A stretch of DNA of 41,641 nt from CAZFLY01 sp964519995 (GCA_964519995.1 CAZFLY010000021.1:1-41641), one strand, 5' to 3'; counted from the stretch's first letter, positions 7,388-17,258 are shown. Notes: generated by a model not told the origin, from the sequence alone. Translations and numbers: made by a program.

Positions 7388-9973
7388 ATGGTGGCATGGG
7401 CAAGTACAGGATTGCAGGGGCTGAATGACATCCTCACAGGTCTGCGCAAAGGCGATAACGTCGTCTGGCAAGTGGACAGCATTGAAGACTTTCACAGCTT
7501 TGTCGAACCTTTCATTGCCAAGGCAAAAGAGGATGGTCGCAAGCTTGTTTATATGCGATTTGCGCAGCATCGGCCTTTGGTTGAGGCTGCCGAAAACATT
7601 TCGATTTACAACCTCGATGCAAGCAGTGGTTTCGAGACGTTCTCCTCACAGGTTCACAACATAATCACCGAAGAAGGTGTGGGGACGTACTATGTATTCG
7701 ATTGCTTATCTGACCTGTTGAGTGCCTGGGCAACGGATTTGATGATAGGTAATTTTTTTCTGATAACGTGTCCATATCTTTTCGAGCTGGACACGATTGC
7801 GTATTTCGCTCTGTTGCGGAATAAGCATTCGTACAAAACGATAGCACGCATTCGCGAGACGACTCAGATACTATTGGACCTTTACACATTCGAGGGGAAT
7901 TTTCACATCCATCCGCTCAAGGTCTGGCAGCGCTACTCACCAACCATGTTTCTTCCGCATGTTCAAAAGAAGGACAAGTTCGTTCCTATTACCACGAGCG
8001 TGGATGCCGCGAGGCTGATTTCCTATATCTCAAGGAAAGGATTAGAGCCGGCACAGAGAGTACTGGATTACTGGGACAGGATTTTTCTGCGAGCCGAGGA
8101 AATAGCACAGAAAGGTACAGTTTCATCCGCAGAAGAAGCTGAAACGATAGATCGGCTGTGCACGATGATGGTCGGCAGAGAGAAGAGGATGTTATCGCTT
8201 GCGAAACGCCACTTTTCGCTTGCAGATATGCTCGATATTAGGAAGCGGATGATCGGTACTGGGTTTGTTGGGGGTAAGGCCGTTGGTATGCTGCTTGCCA
8301 ATAAGATCATTTCAAGTAACGAATCCCTCGGATTGCAGCAGTATCTGGAACCTCACGATTCGTTCTATGTCGGCTCGGATGTATTTTACACGTATCTTGT
8401 GGAGAATGGCTGGTGGAATCTACGAATGGAGCAGAAGACACCACAGGGATATTTCAAGATTGCCTTGGAGCTGAAAGAGAAGCTATTGACCGGCAGGTTT
8501 CCCGACCAGGTGCGTGAACAGTTCCAGGAAATGATCGAGTACTTCGGACAGTCGCCGATTATTGTGCGGTCAAGCAGCTTGTTGGAAGATGCTTTCGGTA
8601 ACGCCTTTGCCGGCAAATACGAGAGTCTCTTCTGTGTAAACCAGGGAAGTCCCGAAGAGCGATATGCGCGCTTTGAAGAGACCGTGCGGAGGGTCTACGC
8701 CAGTATGATGGGTGAAAGTGCTCTTACGTATCGGCTGCAAAGGGGGCTGGACAAGGAAGACGAACAGATGGCTTTGCTCGTGCAGCGTGTTTCGGGTTCG
8801 TACCGGAACGGCTATTTCTTTCCGGATCTTGCCGGAGTGGGAATTTCGCAAAACACCTTTGTCTGGAATCCTGAACTGAACCCGAAGGCAGGAATGCTGA
8901 GATTGGTATTCGGTCTTGGGACACGGGCTGTTAATCGTGTGGAAGATGACTATCCTCGGCTTGTAGCTCTGGATGCACCACTTCTTAGGCCTGTGGCCGG
9001 TATGGATGATGTAAGGAAATTCTCGCAGCATCGTATTGATTTGTTGGATACGGAGAACAATCTGTTGGCGACGTTGGCGCTTGAGGAACTGCTGAGCAGG
9101 AAACTGGACATCAAGCTTGATTTTGTGGCCGTGCGAGATACGCATCTTGCCAGAAAGGCTAAACAAGCAGGCAGAACCGAGAGAGAGTATTGGGTCCTTA
9201 CTTTCGAGAAACTCCTTTCGGAAACGCGATTTGTCGAATATATGCAGAAGATACTCAAAACCTTGGAAGAAACGTATGAGTATCCGGTGGATGTTGAATT
9301 CACAGCCAACTTCACTGGTAACGGTGATTTGGTGATAAACCTATTACAATGTCGGCCTTTGCAGACGAAGGGCTGGCAGCCACAAGTGAAAATACCTGAG
9401 CACATCGATTCTGAGAAGGTCGTGCTCCGGACAGAAGGTTACTTCATGGGCGGCAGTATATCGTTGGACATAAGAAAGGTTGTGTACGTGGACCCGAAGG
9501 CCTATATGTCATTATCGCTATCCCAAAAGTACGACATAGCCAGGCTCGTGGGAAAGTTAAACAGACAGATACAGAACAGACAAACTGAACCAGCGATATT
9601 CCTCGGGCCCGGAAGGTGGGGAACGTCAACGCCGAGTCTGGGTGTTCCTGTGAGCTTTCACGAGATCAATAACGTGACGGTTCTGGCTGAAATCGGATAT
9701 GAAGGCGGCAATCTTATGCCGGAGCTTTCATTCGGAACTCATTTCTTTCAGGATTTGGTAGAAGGTGACATATCGTACGTAGCCGTATTCCCAGACAAGG
9801 CCGGTGTGATTTTCAAGAGAGATAGGCTTTTATCCATGCCGAACATGTTGCAGGAGCTTGTACCTGAAGCGGAAAAGTATTCTGATGTTATGCACGTGTG
9901 CAGTTTTGGTGCTGGCGAGTTGAGAATTCTCAGTGATATGATCTCTCAGCGACTCGTATGTTTATTTCGTTAG
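7388..9973 (+). CDS. PEP/pyruvate-binding ATP-grasp protein with degenerate RecA/KaiC-like N-terminus
   Basis: An 861-aa protein. Residues 1-200 resemble a KaiC/RecA-type domain (TGLQGLNDILTGLRKGDNVV), but the position where a Walker A loop would fall reads WQVDSIEDF, so nucleotide binding there is probably lost. Residues about 290-655 match the ATP-grasp domain of pyruvate phosphate dikinase / PEP synthase: GGKAVGM at 295-301, IIVRSSSLLEDAFGNAFAG at 391-409, and the closing LLQCRPLQ. A C-terminal 200-residue domain with GPGRWGTSTPSLGVPVSF is unassigned. The swivelling phosphohistidine domain and the PEP-binding barrel are both absent, so a normal PPDK reaction is not expected. The start has only a weak ribosome binding site. 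The substrate is unknown. Confidence 0.75.
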   Translation: MVAWASTGLQGLNDILTGLRKGDNVVWQVDSIEDFHSFVEPFIAKAKEDGRKLVYMRFAQHRPLVEAAENISIYNLDASSGFETFSSQVHNIITEEGVGTYYVFDCLSDLLSAWATDLMIGNFFLITCPYLFELDTIAYFALLRNKHSYKTIARIRETTQILLDLYTFEGNFHIHPLKVWQRYSPTMFLPHVQKKDKFVPITTSVDAARLISYISRKGLEPAQRVLDYWDRIFLRAEEIAQKGTVSSAEEAETIDRLCTMMVGREKRMLSLAKRHFSLADMLDIRKRMIGTGFVGGKAVGMLLANKIISSNESLGLQQYLEPHDSFYVGSDVFYTYLVENGWWNLRMEQKTPQGYFKIALELKEKLLTGRFPDQVREQFQEMIEYFGQSPIIVRSSSLLEDAFGNAFAGKYESLFCVNQGSPEERYARFEETVRRVYASMMGESALTYRLQRGLDKEDEQMALLVQRVSGSYRNGYFFPDLAGVGISQNTFVWNPELNPKAGMLRLVFGLGTRAVNRVEDDYPRLVALDAPLLRPVAGMDDVRKFSQHRIDLLDTENNLLATLALEELLSRKLDIKLDFVAVRDTHLARKAKQAGRTEREYWVLTFEKLLSETRFVEYMQKILKTLEETYEYPVDVEFTANFTGNGDLVINLLQCRPLQTKGWQPQVKIPEHIDSEKVVLRTEGYFMGGSISLDIRKVVYVDPKAYMSLSLSQKYDIARLVGKLNRQIQNRQTEPAIFLGPGRWGTSTPSLGVPVSFHEINNVTVLAEIGYEGGNLMPELSFGTHFFQDLVEGDISYVAVFPDKAGVIFKRDRLLSMPNMLQELVPEAEKYSDVMHVCSFGAGELRILSDMISQRLVCLFR

Positions 9974-10261
9974 GAAGATGAGATAATAAGAGATGGTGCC
10001 GGAGAGCAGAAATATGGCTATTCGGGTAGCTTCCTATCTGGAGTTAATATTGCAGGCTTTAGAAATTGCAGATTTTAAGCTTGGCCAAGGACTGTAGGAA
10101 TCAAATCTCACATAATTTTTAAAGAGGATTAATATGTTTTATGTATTCTATTAGTTTTTTAGCAGAAGCATTATTCCCTTTTTTCGCGTAAAATTATCGT
10201 AGTTCAGATAGTCAGCCCACGGTTCTTATCAATAAAGTTAACCACTAAAAAAGGGTGAGAT

Positions 10262-10804
10262 ATGCGAAACAAAAAATGCATGCATACGTGGGAGATGGTC
10301 AATATTGCTCATGGTTTAGTCGTAATGAAAAAATGCTTTCATTGCGCCAAAATATCCACCTGCTTTACTTTTCATAGTGAGCCACCTCTGGAATCATGTC
10401 ACGAAGGCGAGCATTTCTGGAATTACATGGAAAGTGAGCCCTGCTTTCACTTTGACCTGAGGTGCACTAAGTGTGGTACTATGGTTAAGCTTGACGAGTT
10501 GGTTGCGCTAATGATATGTACGGGGTGTGACCAGAAATGTGAAGTGGATATTCTCAGGCGGAAGCTTGAACCAGAAGGCGCATGTGTTTATATAGCTTTA
10601 GGATGTCGTCCAGTTGATGAGAGACGACAGCTTTCGCAAGAAGAAATGTCTTTACTTCAAGACTATTTCGATCAGCGATGCAGATCATTGGAGTCTAAAG
10701 TAAAAATTGTTTCCCACGAGATGGTAAAAAGCATCGAAAACTGTTATGCGAAGGTGATTGAGAATCCAAAGATGCTTTTTGTAGTACCTTCTGAGAAGAA
10801 CTGA
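10262..10804 (+). CDS. Cysteine-rich, probable zinc-binding protein of unknown function
   Basis: A 180-aa protein with many Cys/His pairs, including CFHC (about residues 25-28), CTKC (about 68-71) and CTGC plus QKC (about 86-92). This suggests two or more zinc ribbons in the first 110 residues. The second half is helical and charged and ends FVVPSEKN. No export signal is seen. A GGGTGAG ribosome binding site precedes the ATG. It is 288 bp downstream of the ATP-grasp gene on the same strand and may act with it; that is inference from position only. I do not recognise the family. Confidence 0.65.
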   Translation: MRNKKCMHTWEMVNIAHGLVVMKKCFHCAKISTCFTFHSEPPLESCHEGEHFWNYMESEPCFHFDLRCTKCGTMVKLDELVALMICTGCDQKCEVDILRRKLEPEGACVYIALGCRPVDERRQLSQEEMSLLQDYFDQRCRSLESKVKIVSHEMVKSIENCYAKVIENPKMLFVVPSEKN

Positions 10805-10811
10805 TTGACAG

Positions 10812-10837
10812 TTCCAAAAAGAGTGCTTGTTTTGGAA
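10812..10837 (+). terminator. Weak hairpin after the cysteine-rich gene
   Basis: An 8-bp perfect stem TTCCAAAA (10812-10819) / TTTTGGAA (10830-10837) starts 7 nt after the stop codon of the cysteine-rich gene. It is AT-rich and lacks an immediate T run, so it is at best a weak terminator. Confidence 0.3.
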
Positions 10838-10887
10838 AGGATTCTTTTAATTGTTCTTCACTGAGGGCAGTAGTATAATTCGGTCTG

Positions 10888-11625
10888 ATGGAAGAGGAAC
10901 TGGACATCAAGAAAGTTGTACGTCAGCACGTGGAGACCGAGCAATTCTTCACAGGTGGTTTTACTGTAAAAGGTCAGGCAAAGATACCACGGCCGCAGCA
11001 ACCCAGGGACGAAGATGCTCCCGAAGCGACAACCGAGCTTCACAAGCTCGCTGAACAAGTTCGCCAGTGCCGCAAGTGCGTCTTAGGATCACAGCGGACT
11101 AATGCGGTGCCCGGCGAAGGCAATCCAACGGCACGCATAATGTTCGTCGGGGAAGCACCTGGGGCTGATGAGGATGCGCAGGGCCGGCCTTTTGTCGGCA
11201 GGGCGGGACAGCTTCTGGATAAGGTAATCGCTGCGTGTGGCCTGAAGCGCAGCGATGTTTTTATTGGAAATATTCTTAAATGTCGCCCGCCGGGAAACCG
11301 CGACCCTAGGCCGGATGAAATAATAAGCTGTCTGCCATATCTTCAAACGCAGATTGAGATAATAAAGCCGGAAATAATCGTTGCTCTTGGCGCACACGCA
11401 GCCAGGACACTGCTGAATACAAACAAATCTATAGGCCAATTGCGGGGGCAATTCCACGAATACTACGCAGGCATCGGCAAGCCGCCAATAAAACTCATGG
11501 CCACATATCACACCGCATATCTTTTGCGGAATTACTCGCAGGAGAACCGCAGAAGGGTCTGGGAGGACATGAAGAAGGTCCTTGCCGAGCTGGGCCTGCC
11601 GGTCCCAGAGCAGGACAGGAGTTGA
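10888..11625 (+). CDS. Uracil-DNA glycosylase, family 4 (4Fe-4S)
   Basis: A 245-aa protein. It removes uracil from DNA in base-excision repair. The family motif GEAPGADEDAQGRPFVGRAG lies at about residues 88-107, and the C-terminal His motif reads TYHTAYLLRN (His208). Cys61, Cys64, Cys132 and Cys148 have the spacing of the 4Fe-4S ligands of type-4 enzymes. The first 55 residues are a charged extension without known function. It stands alone on the plus strand between unrelated genes. Confidence 0.92.
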   Translation: MEEELDIKKVVRQHVETEQFFTGGFTVKGQAKIPRPQQPRDEDAPEATTELHKLAEQVRQCRKCVLGSQRTNAVPGEGNPTARIMFVGEAPGADEDAQGRPFVGRAGQLLDKVIAACGLKRSDVFIGNILKCRPPGNRDPRPDEIISCLPYLQTQIEIIKPEIIVALGAHAARTLLNTNKSIGQLRGQFHEYYAGIGKPPIKLMATYHTAYLLRNYSQENRRRVWEDMKKVLAELGLPVPEQDRS

Positions 11626-11796
11626 TTTAACTCTATTAGGTAATAGAAGCTTGCGACCGGGACGCTCAGAAATGCCTTGCAAAAGAGGACATTTTTTTGT
11701 AAAAGTGATCTTAGCTATGTTTCGGAGGCGGGTTATGCCCACTTCCTTTTCATGCAGCGTTTCTCCGACTGTTGTACTTACATGAAAGGATACGGA

Positions 11797-14700
11797 ATGA
11801 AAAAGATGATTGTCTTTAGTATACTTTTGTTGTTAGCTACGACCGTCTCAGTGCATGCGGTGATTCGCTGCGTCCCGGATCAATATTTAAGGATCCAAAA
11901 TGCGATCCACGACAGCAGTGATGGCGACGTTGTGATAGTTAGCCCGGGCAGGTACTATGAGACAATCAATTTCAGCGGGAGAAACATTACTCTAACGAGC
12001 ACCAATCCTAACGATCCGTGTGTTGTATCCAGCACTATTATCGACGCCGATAGCGATGGTTCTGTTGTGATCTTCGAGAATGGTGAGACATCGCAGGCGG
12101 TACTGACTGGTTTTACCATAACGGGCGGATACGGGACGATGGATAATACCGTTTCGGCTGAACTTAGGATCCTCTGGGGAGCTGGCATTTTCTGTTACCA
12201 AGCTTCGCCCACCATTACGTGTAATGTGATTGCCGACAATCGTGGGCCTGTCGAAATAGTAGGGCAAAATATGGAAGATTGGATATTGAGCTATGGAGTG
12301 GGAATTGGTTGTATTCAATCCGGCGCGGTTATTACCCGCAATATAATCAGGGATAATAGCGGCTATGTCGGTTCAGGCATACTTATATATTTTGGGGATG
12401 CTACAATCAGCAATAACCTGATATATGACAATTCGGCATATGTCGGCGGTGGTGTAGTAATGGTGGAGGGGCACCTGACCAACAATACGATCGTTGGTAA
12501 CGATGCGAGCCTCGCCGGTATGCCTCTCATGGCTGGCAATGTTTACGCTATATTCGATCCTACGATTAACGATTGCCAGATATCAAATAACATAATCTGT
12601 AATGCTAAATCCGGTGGTGGAATATACTGGGAGGGTCCCTATCAAGAGGGTTCGCTGACATTTAACAACGTTTGGAACAATTCGCCGGGCAATTATAGTA
12701 CCGTTGACCCAGAGACTTATCAGCCGATTTATGGTGGGCAGTTTGATAAAACGGGAGTTCTTGGAAATATTTCTGAGGACCCCGTGTTCATCAACTCCCA
12801 GGCCAAGGACTTTCACTTACAGGCTGACTCGCCTTGTATAAGTGCCGGTGACCCAAATTTTATAGCGGCACCCAGTGAGACTGATATTGATGGCGAGCCT
12901 CGCGTCTTTGCCTGGATAGTCGATATTGGCGCAGATGAATATATCGGATACACCAAACCAATTGCATACGCTGGTCCCGACCAACATGTTTTGAAATCTC
13001 AGCACATTACTCTCGACGGTACTGGCTCATGTTTTCCAGACCCTTGTGGTGTTACAATCTTCGAGTGGATGCAGGTTGAGGGACCAACCGTCACGTTGAG
13101 TGATCCATTTAACGCGAAACCCACTTTCACCGCTGATATCGAAGGACAGTACCGTTTTGAGCTTGTCGTGAGCAACAACAAGGATAGTAGTAAGCCCGAC
13201 GAAGTCTTAGTTCTCGTAGGTAACCAGGCACCGGTTGCTAATGCAGGATCTAATAGCATTTATCAGGTGCCTGCCAGAGTCGAGCTCGATGGGACAGGCT
13301 CATATGACCCAGATACAATAGATGAGTTGACATACACCTGGACGCAACTAGCAGGCCCGGAGGTTGTTCTTACAAATGCAGATACCGCAAAGCCTTACTT
13401 TGATTGCATCGTCGATGCGTTATATGTATTTGAACTGGTCGTTAATGATGGCTTTGTTGACAGCGACTCCAGCATTGTGAACGTGGTGACCGTTACTGTT
13501 ACCATGAATCAGGAGAGCTTAAATGTCAGTTACAGTACCTCTGATAACTTTCACTATCCGGACGTCTCTGGAACCAAAGTGGTGTATGGTGTGGGGCCAG
13601 CGTGCGACTATACGTGGGATATTAAATGCAAGGACCTCGAAACTGGCAAGGTTAATTCATTTTCAGGTGGAGGTATCGATACGCAGCCAAAAATTGACGG
13701 CGATATGGTAGTATGGTTCGGTGGTCCTTATTTTGAGTCTCCGTGGGGTCATGAGCCTTCGAACACCAGTGTCTTTGTCAGGAATATCGCCACCGGCGCT
13801 CAAAAAATTTTGAGAGGATACACTTGGTCGGAGTCCTATAGCCATCCGGCGGTTTCATACAATAAGGTGGTTTGGCTTGAACACCTTAATCTCGACCCGA
13901 ATCCGCCGGGCAATAGCGCCAATCGCTGGTGGAACACGCCTTACAATATATGCGGTGCCGACATCAGTGATTTTGATAATCCTGTATATTTTACTATTGC
14001 TGAAGATGTCGGCAGCCGCGACCCCTATCCTTGCCTTACTTATTCAATGGACTTTGACGATGTCATAGGCATCTCCGGCGATATTGTTGTGTGGGAAGGT
14101 GATGGAGATATTTACGGCGCTGATACTTCAGATATTAATGACATAAAGGTATTTACAATTTGCAGTAATCCTGCCCACCAATACGACCCTGCGATTTCCG
14201 GCAATCTCGTAGTCTGGACAGACGAAAGAAACGATGGCGGTGACATTTATGGTGCCGACATCTTTGATACACAAGACATCCAAGAACTGGTCATTGTCCG
14301 CGCACCCGGCAGCCAGCTTCAGCCAGCCGTTGATGGTTCATTGATAGTTTATATCGAAGGTAGCGCTCAAGGCGGGCTCATTAGTGTCTGTTACTTGACG
14401 TCGCAGTATGGTGTTTTGAGCATAGCACTTGACGGCTTAAACTACGGTACGATACCGGCAGTGGATGGGCAAACAGTAGTCTGGCAGGATTTGGATGGCC
14501 GAGCAGGTGGACTTTCTCTGCGGTTCGGATACTCTGTACCCGAGGGACCAGTTCAGAATCTGACTACGGGTAAATACTACGATTCTATTCAACATGCAAT
14601 CAACGCAGGTCAGGAGGGCGAGCATATAGTCGTTAATGAAGGAGTTTATTATGAAAGCATTGATTTCTGCGGCAAAAACTTGATAGTTAGCTCTGTTGAC

Positions 14701-15681
14701 CCCAATAACTCAGCCGTTGTAATGGCAACCGTAATCGAAGGCGGTAGTCAAGCAGTCAGATTTTCCCGAGGTGAAGATGCGAATTGTGTTTTAAGTGGCT
14801 TTACTATTACCGGCGCAGATATAGGCGTGTATTGCACTGCGTCGTCTCCGACAATTACCAAGTGTAGGATTGTTGGAAACAATGGCCCTGGTATCAAGTT
14901 GTTGGACGAGAGCAATTTAACAGTCAGGAATTGTATTATCGCAGCCAATACAGGAGCTGGTATTGAAATGTGGGCAGATAAGAGCGGGAGGTTTATATTA
15001 TATAACTACGCAACAGTCACTAATTGCACCATTGCTGGAAATTTACAACAGGGGATTTGTGGTAGTAACCCAACAATCACTAACTCTATCCTCTATTACA
15101 ACGGCAGTGATTGTAATAATGTTCAGATAGAGGGCATGTTCCCGGCTGTATTCTACAGCAATGTTCAAGATGGATGGCCTGGTCTGGGCAACATTGACGC
15201 TGATCCTTGTTTTGTGTCACCTGGCTACTGGGTCCAGGGTGATCCAGATGCGATGTGGATGGGCGGCGACTACCATCTGGCCAGTCAAGGTTGGAGCTGG
15301 AAAACACAACGCAACATTTGGACCTGGGATGATGTAACCAGTCCGTGTGTTGACACGGGTAATCCCGGCTCACCCCTTGGACAAGAACTAATGTCTGTTG
15401 CTGAGGACCCGGATAACTACTGGGGTCAGAACACACGCATCAATATGGGTGCTTATGGCGGCACAGCCGAAGCAAGTATGCCACCGCATGATTGGGTATG
15501 CTTGGCAGACATAACAAATGACGGCATCGTTGATTTTCAGGACTACTGTTCTCAGTCCGGTGGATGGCTGGAGTCGGCAGAAAATCCGCCAGGCGATTTG
15601 AACAGGAATGGCCTCGTGGAGTTTGCTGACTTGGCGCTGTTTGCTGATGATTGGCTTGGACTTGCCTATTTTGACCAATAG
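11797..15681 (+). CDS. Large secreted beta-helix / PKD-like / propeller protein with dockerin-like C-terminus
   Basis: A 1294-aa exported protein. I chose the ATG at 11797 because AAAGGA lies 7 nt upstream and MKKMIVFSILLLLATTVSVHA makes a clean signal peptide; longer in-frame starts do not. Domains in order: a right-handed parallel beta-helix of pectate-lyase type (about 25-380, with GFTITGGYG), two PKD/K319-like Ig repeats (about 385-470 and 475-565, each with an AYAGPDQ- or ANAGSN-like start and LDGTGS), a TolB-like beta-propeller (about 578-920, with repeats of the GNLVVWTDERNDGGDIYGAD type), a second beta-helix (about 925-1225), and a planctomycete dockerin-like tail (about 1232-1288) with two calcium-loop repeats starting DITNDGIVDFQDY and DLNRNGLVEFADL. 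It is probably cell-surface or extracellular and carbohydrate- or protein-binding; no catalytic site could be assigned. Confidence 0.85.
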   Translation: MKKMIVFSILLLLATTVSVHAVIRCVPDQYLRIQNAIHDSSDGDVVIVSPGRYYETINFSGRNITLTSTNPNDPCVVSSTIIDADSDGSVVIFENGETSQAVLTGFTITGGYGTMDNTVSAELRILWGAGIFCYQASPTITCNVIADNRGPVEIVGQNMEDWILSYGVGIGCIQSGAVITRNIIRDNSGYVGSGILIYFGDATISNNLIYDNSAYVGGGVVMVEGHLTNNTIVGNDASLAGMPLMAGNVYAIFDPTINDCQISNNIICNAKSGGGIYWEGPYQEGSLTFNNVWNNSPGNYSTVDPETYQPIYGGQFDKTGVLGNISEDPVFINSQAKDFHLQADSPCISAGDPNFIAAPSETDIDGEPRVFAWIVDIGADEYIGYTKPIAYAGPDQHVLKSQHITLDGTGSCFPDPCGVTIFEWMQVEGPTVTLSDPFNAKPTFTADIEGQYRFELVVSNNKDSSKPDEVLVLVGNQAPVANAGSNSIYQVPARVELDGTGSYDPDTIDELTYTWTQLAGPEVVLTNADTAKPYFDCIVDALYVFELVVNDGFVDSDSSIVNVVTVTVTMNQESLNVSYSTSDNFHYPDVSGTKVVYGVGPACDYTWDIKCKDLETGKVNSFSGGGIDTQPKIDGDMVVWFGGPYFESPWGHEPSNTSVFVRNIATGAQKILRGYTWSESYSHPAVSYNKVVWLEHLNLDPNPPGNSANRWWNTPYNICGADISDFDNPVYFTIAEDVGSRDPYPCLTYSMDFDDVIGISGDIVVWEGDGDIYGADTSDINDIKVFTICSNPAHQYDPAISGNLVVWTDERNDGGDIYGADIFDTQDIQELVIVRAPGSQLQPAVDGSLIVYIEGSAQGGLISVCYLTSQYGVLSIALDGLNYGTIPAVDGQTVVWQDLDGRAGGLSLRFGYSVPEGPVQNLTTGKYYDSIQHAINAGQEGEHIVVNEGVYYESIDFCGKNLIVSSVDPNNSAVVMATVIEGGSQAVRFSRGEDANCVLSGFTITGADIGVYCTASSPTITKCRIVGNNGPGIKLLDESNLTVRNCIIAANTGAGIEMWADKSGRFILYNYATVTNCTIAGNLQQGICGSNPTITNSILYYNGSDCNNVQIEGMFPAVFYSNVQDGWPGLGNIDADPCFVSPGYWVQGDPDAMWMGGDYHLASQGWSWKTQRNIWTWDDVTSPCVDTGNPGSPLGQELMSVAEDPDNYWGQNTRINMGAYGGTAEASMPPHDWVCLADITNDGIVDFQDYCSQSGGWLESAENPPGDLNRNGLVEFADLALFADDWLGLAYFDQ

Positions 15682-16325
15682 TCCTATGGTTCCATTCATA
15701 TCCCCATAAAAGTTTCTGTTTTGAATGCACCACTACCCTCGTTAGAGATGTCTTGGCCACAGTGTTGTTTGAGTATAAACGTTTGCTAGTCGGAAGTTTT
15801 TGGTTGTAACTTTTGTGTATACATAGGTCTATCCGAAGAAGAAGTAACAGTGTTTCCGTTAAAATGTCAGAACTAAAAAATTTTTTTTTAACGTAAAACA
15901 AAGTGGCTGTAAGATGTTATTTAAGCTATTTCAGTAAAAGTCGTAGAAAAATGGGGATATTTTGTACTAATAGCTTGATTGTTAGTTAGAAAAGTGAGTA
16001 GTCTGTTGGAAAGTTGCTTTTTTTATTAAAGAAATTGTGGGCATTTTTTCGATTAGTTAGTTAAGAACCGATTAAGGCCTTATTTGATAAAGGCCAACAA
16101 TTAGCTTTTCATCACCCTCCTCCGAAGCCAGATTCTGGATTTTAGAATCTGGCTTTTTTTTATGCCTGCAACTGTTAAGACAGTGAACCATCAATGTGCC
16201 GCCAAGTAAGGATAGGAAGGGTGGTAAATTAGGTGTTAAATTGATGCCGGTCTTTACACGTTTATCTTTTTAACGCTTGAAATAGGGAGGTGTCACTCTG
16301 TAAGCTCGACGTATATCGTGGTAGC
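15682..16325. other. 644-bp AT-rich intergenic region
   Basis: No coding region is supported here. It holds many T and A runs, a small hairpin GGCCTT (16076-16081) / AAGGCC (16090-16095), and a strong plus-strand terminator at 16125-16161. Because the terminator is about 440 bp beyond the nearest upstream gene, a short untranslated RNA ending there is possible. Confidence 0.6.
16125..16161 (+). terminator. Strong rho-independent terminator, plus strand
   Basis: A 12-bp perfect stem runs from 16125-16136 to 16144-16155 with a 7-nt loop GGATTTT, and the 3' arm leads straight into eight T residues (16154-16161). On the minus strand no T tract follows, so it acts on plus-strand transcripts. Confidence 0.85.
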
Positions 16326-17258
16326 TCACAGAAGTGAGTCTACTTTAACTACAAGTGCCTTGACGTGTGCGAGCGATTTTTCAAACTGGGCTCTTTCCGA
16401 TTCATTCAGGTCCAGTTCGATGACCTTCTCAACTCCGCCCACGCCGAGAATGGCAGGTACACCCACGAAGTAGCCTCCGGCTTTATACTCGCTATCGCAA
16501 TAAGCACAGCAAGAGATTAGAATTTTTCGGTCTTTTAGGATCTCTTCAGCCATCTTGGCCGCTCCGGCTGCCGGGGCGTAGTAAGCGCTGTAGCTGAGCA
16601 GATTTACAATCTTGATGCCGCCCTTGCGTGTCCGTTCGACCAGTTCAGCTATTTTCTGTTCGCTGAGTAGTTCGGTGACCGATATTCCGCTGACGGATGT
16701 GAATCTTGGCAAAGGCACCATGTCATCACCATGACCACCCATCAAGACGCATTTGACATCTTTAACGCTGACACCAAGATTAACTGATAGAAAATAGCTA
16801 AATCGCGCTGCATCGAGTGCACCAGCCATTCCTATGACTTTGTTCTTTGCAAAGCCTGTAACTTTCGCAGCGGTATAGACCATCGCGTCCAGCGGATTAC
16901 ACACAACGATAACAATGCTGTTCGGGCAATGTTTAACAATTTTTTTGCTGACTTCTTTGACAATCCCAATGTTTGTTGCGAGCAGGTCGTCCCTGCTCAT
17001 GCCGGGCTTGCGAGGAACGCCGCTTGTTATGATGACGATGTCACTTTCTTTGGTTTTTTCCCAGTCGGTTGTACCGATTATATTACAATCGTAAAGCTGA
17101 ACCGGAGCCGCCTGAGCAATGTCAAGCGCCTTGCCCTCCGCAAGTCCCTCGACAATATCGATTAGAATGATATCGCCGAGCTCTCTTGTCGCGGCGATGT
17201 GAGCTGCTGTCGCCCCGACATTGCCAGCCCCGACTATTGTTATCTTGTTCCTTGCCAT
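16326..17258 (-). CDS. mdh: Malate dehydrogenase (LDH-like class)
   Basis: A 310-aa enzyme that interconverts malate and oxaloacetate with NAD. The NAD loop GAGNVG is at 10-15 with Asp34/35 region (LIDIVEG) binding the ribose. Substrate arginines are in GVPRKPGMSRDDLL (Arg83, Arg89) and LDAARF (Arg152, with Asp149). The catalytic His is in MGGHGDDMVPL (His176). Length and motifs match the bacterial LDH-like MDH group. The loop before SAYYAPAA is one residue shorter than the usual LLKTGSAYYAPAA. It follows the ATPase operon on the same strand after a 221-bp gap. Confidence 0.95.
   Translation of the reverse strand: MARNKITIVGAGNVGATAAHIAATRELGDIILIDIVEGLAEGKALDIAQAAPVQLYDCNIIGTTDWEKTKESDIVIITSGVPRKPGMSRDDLLATNIGIVKEVSKKIVKHCPNSIVIVVCNPLDAMVYTAAKVTGFAKNKVIGMAGALDAARFSYFLSVNLGVSVKDVKCVLMGGHGDDMVPLPRFTSVSGISVTELLSEQKIAELVERTRKGGIKIVNLLSYSAYYAPAAGAAKMAEEILKDRKILISCCAYCDSEYKAGGYFVGVPAILGVGGVEKVIELDLNESERAQFEKSLAHVKALVVKVDSLL

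Noticed and set aside
8570..9166. A 198-codon minus-strand reading frame inside the ATP-grasp gene
   Set aside because: It is the antisense shadow of a well-supported coding region and shows no family resemblance.
15440..15901. A 153-codon minus-strand reading frame overlapping the end of the large secreted protein
   Set aside because: It overlaps the dockerin-coding part, has no recognisable domain and no ribosome binding site.
16321..16342. A hairpin over the malate dehydrogenase stop codon
   Set aside because: Stem CTCAC/GTGAG is present but there is no T tract on the minus strand, so it was not called a terminator.
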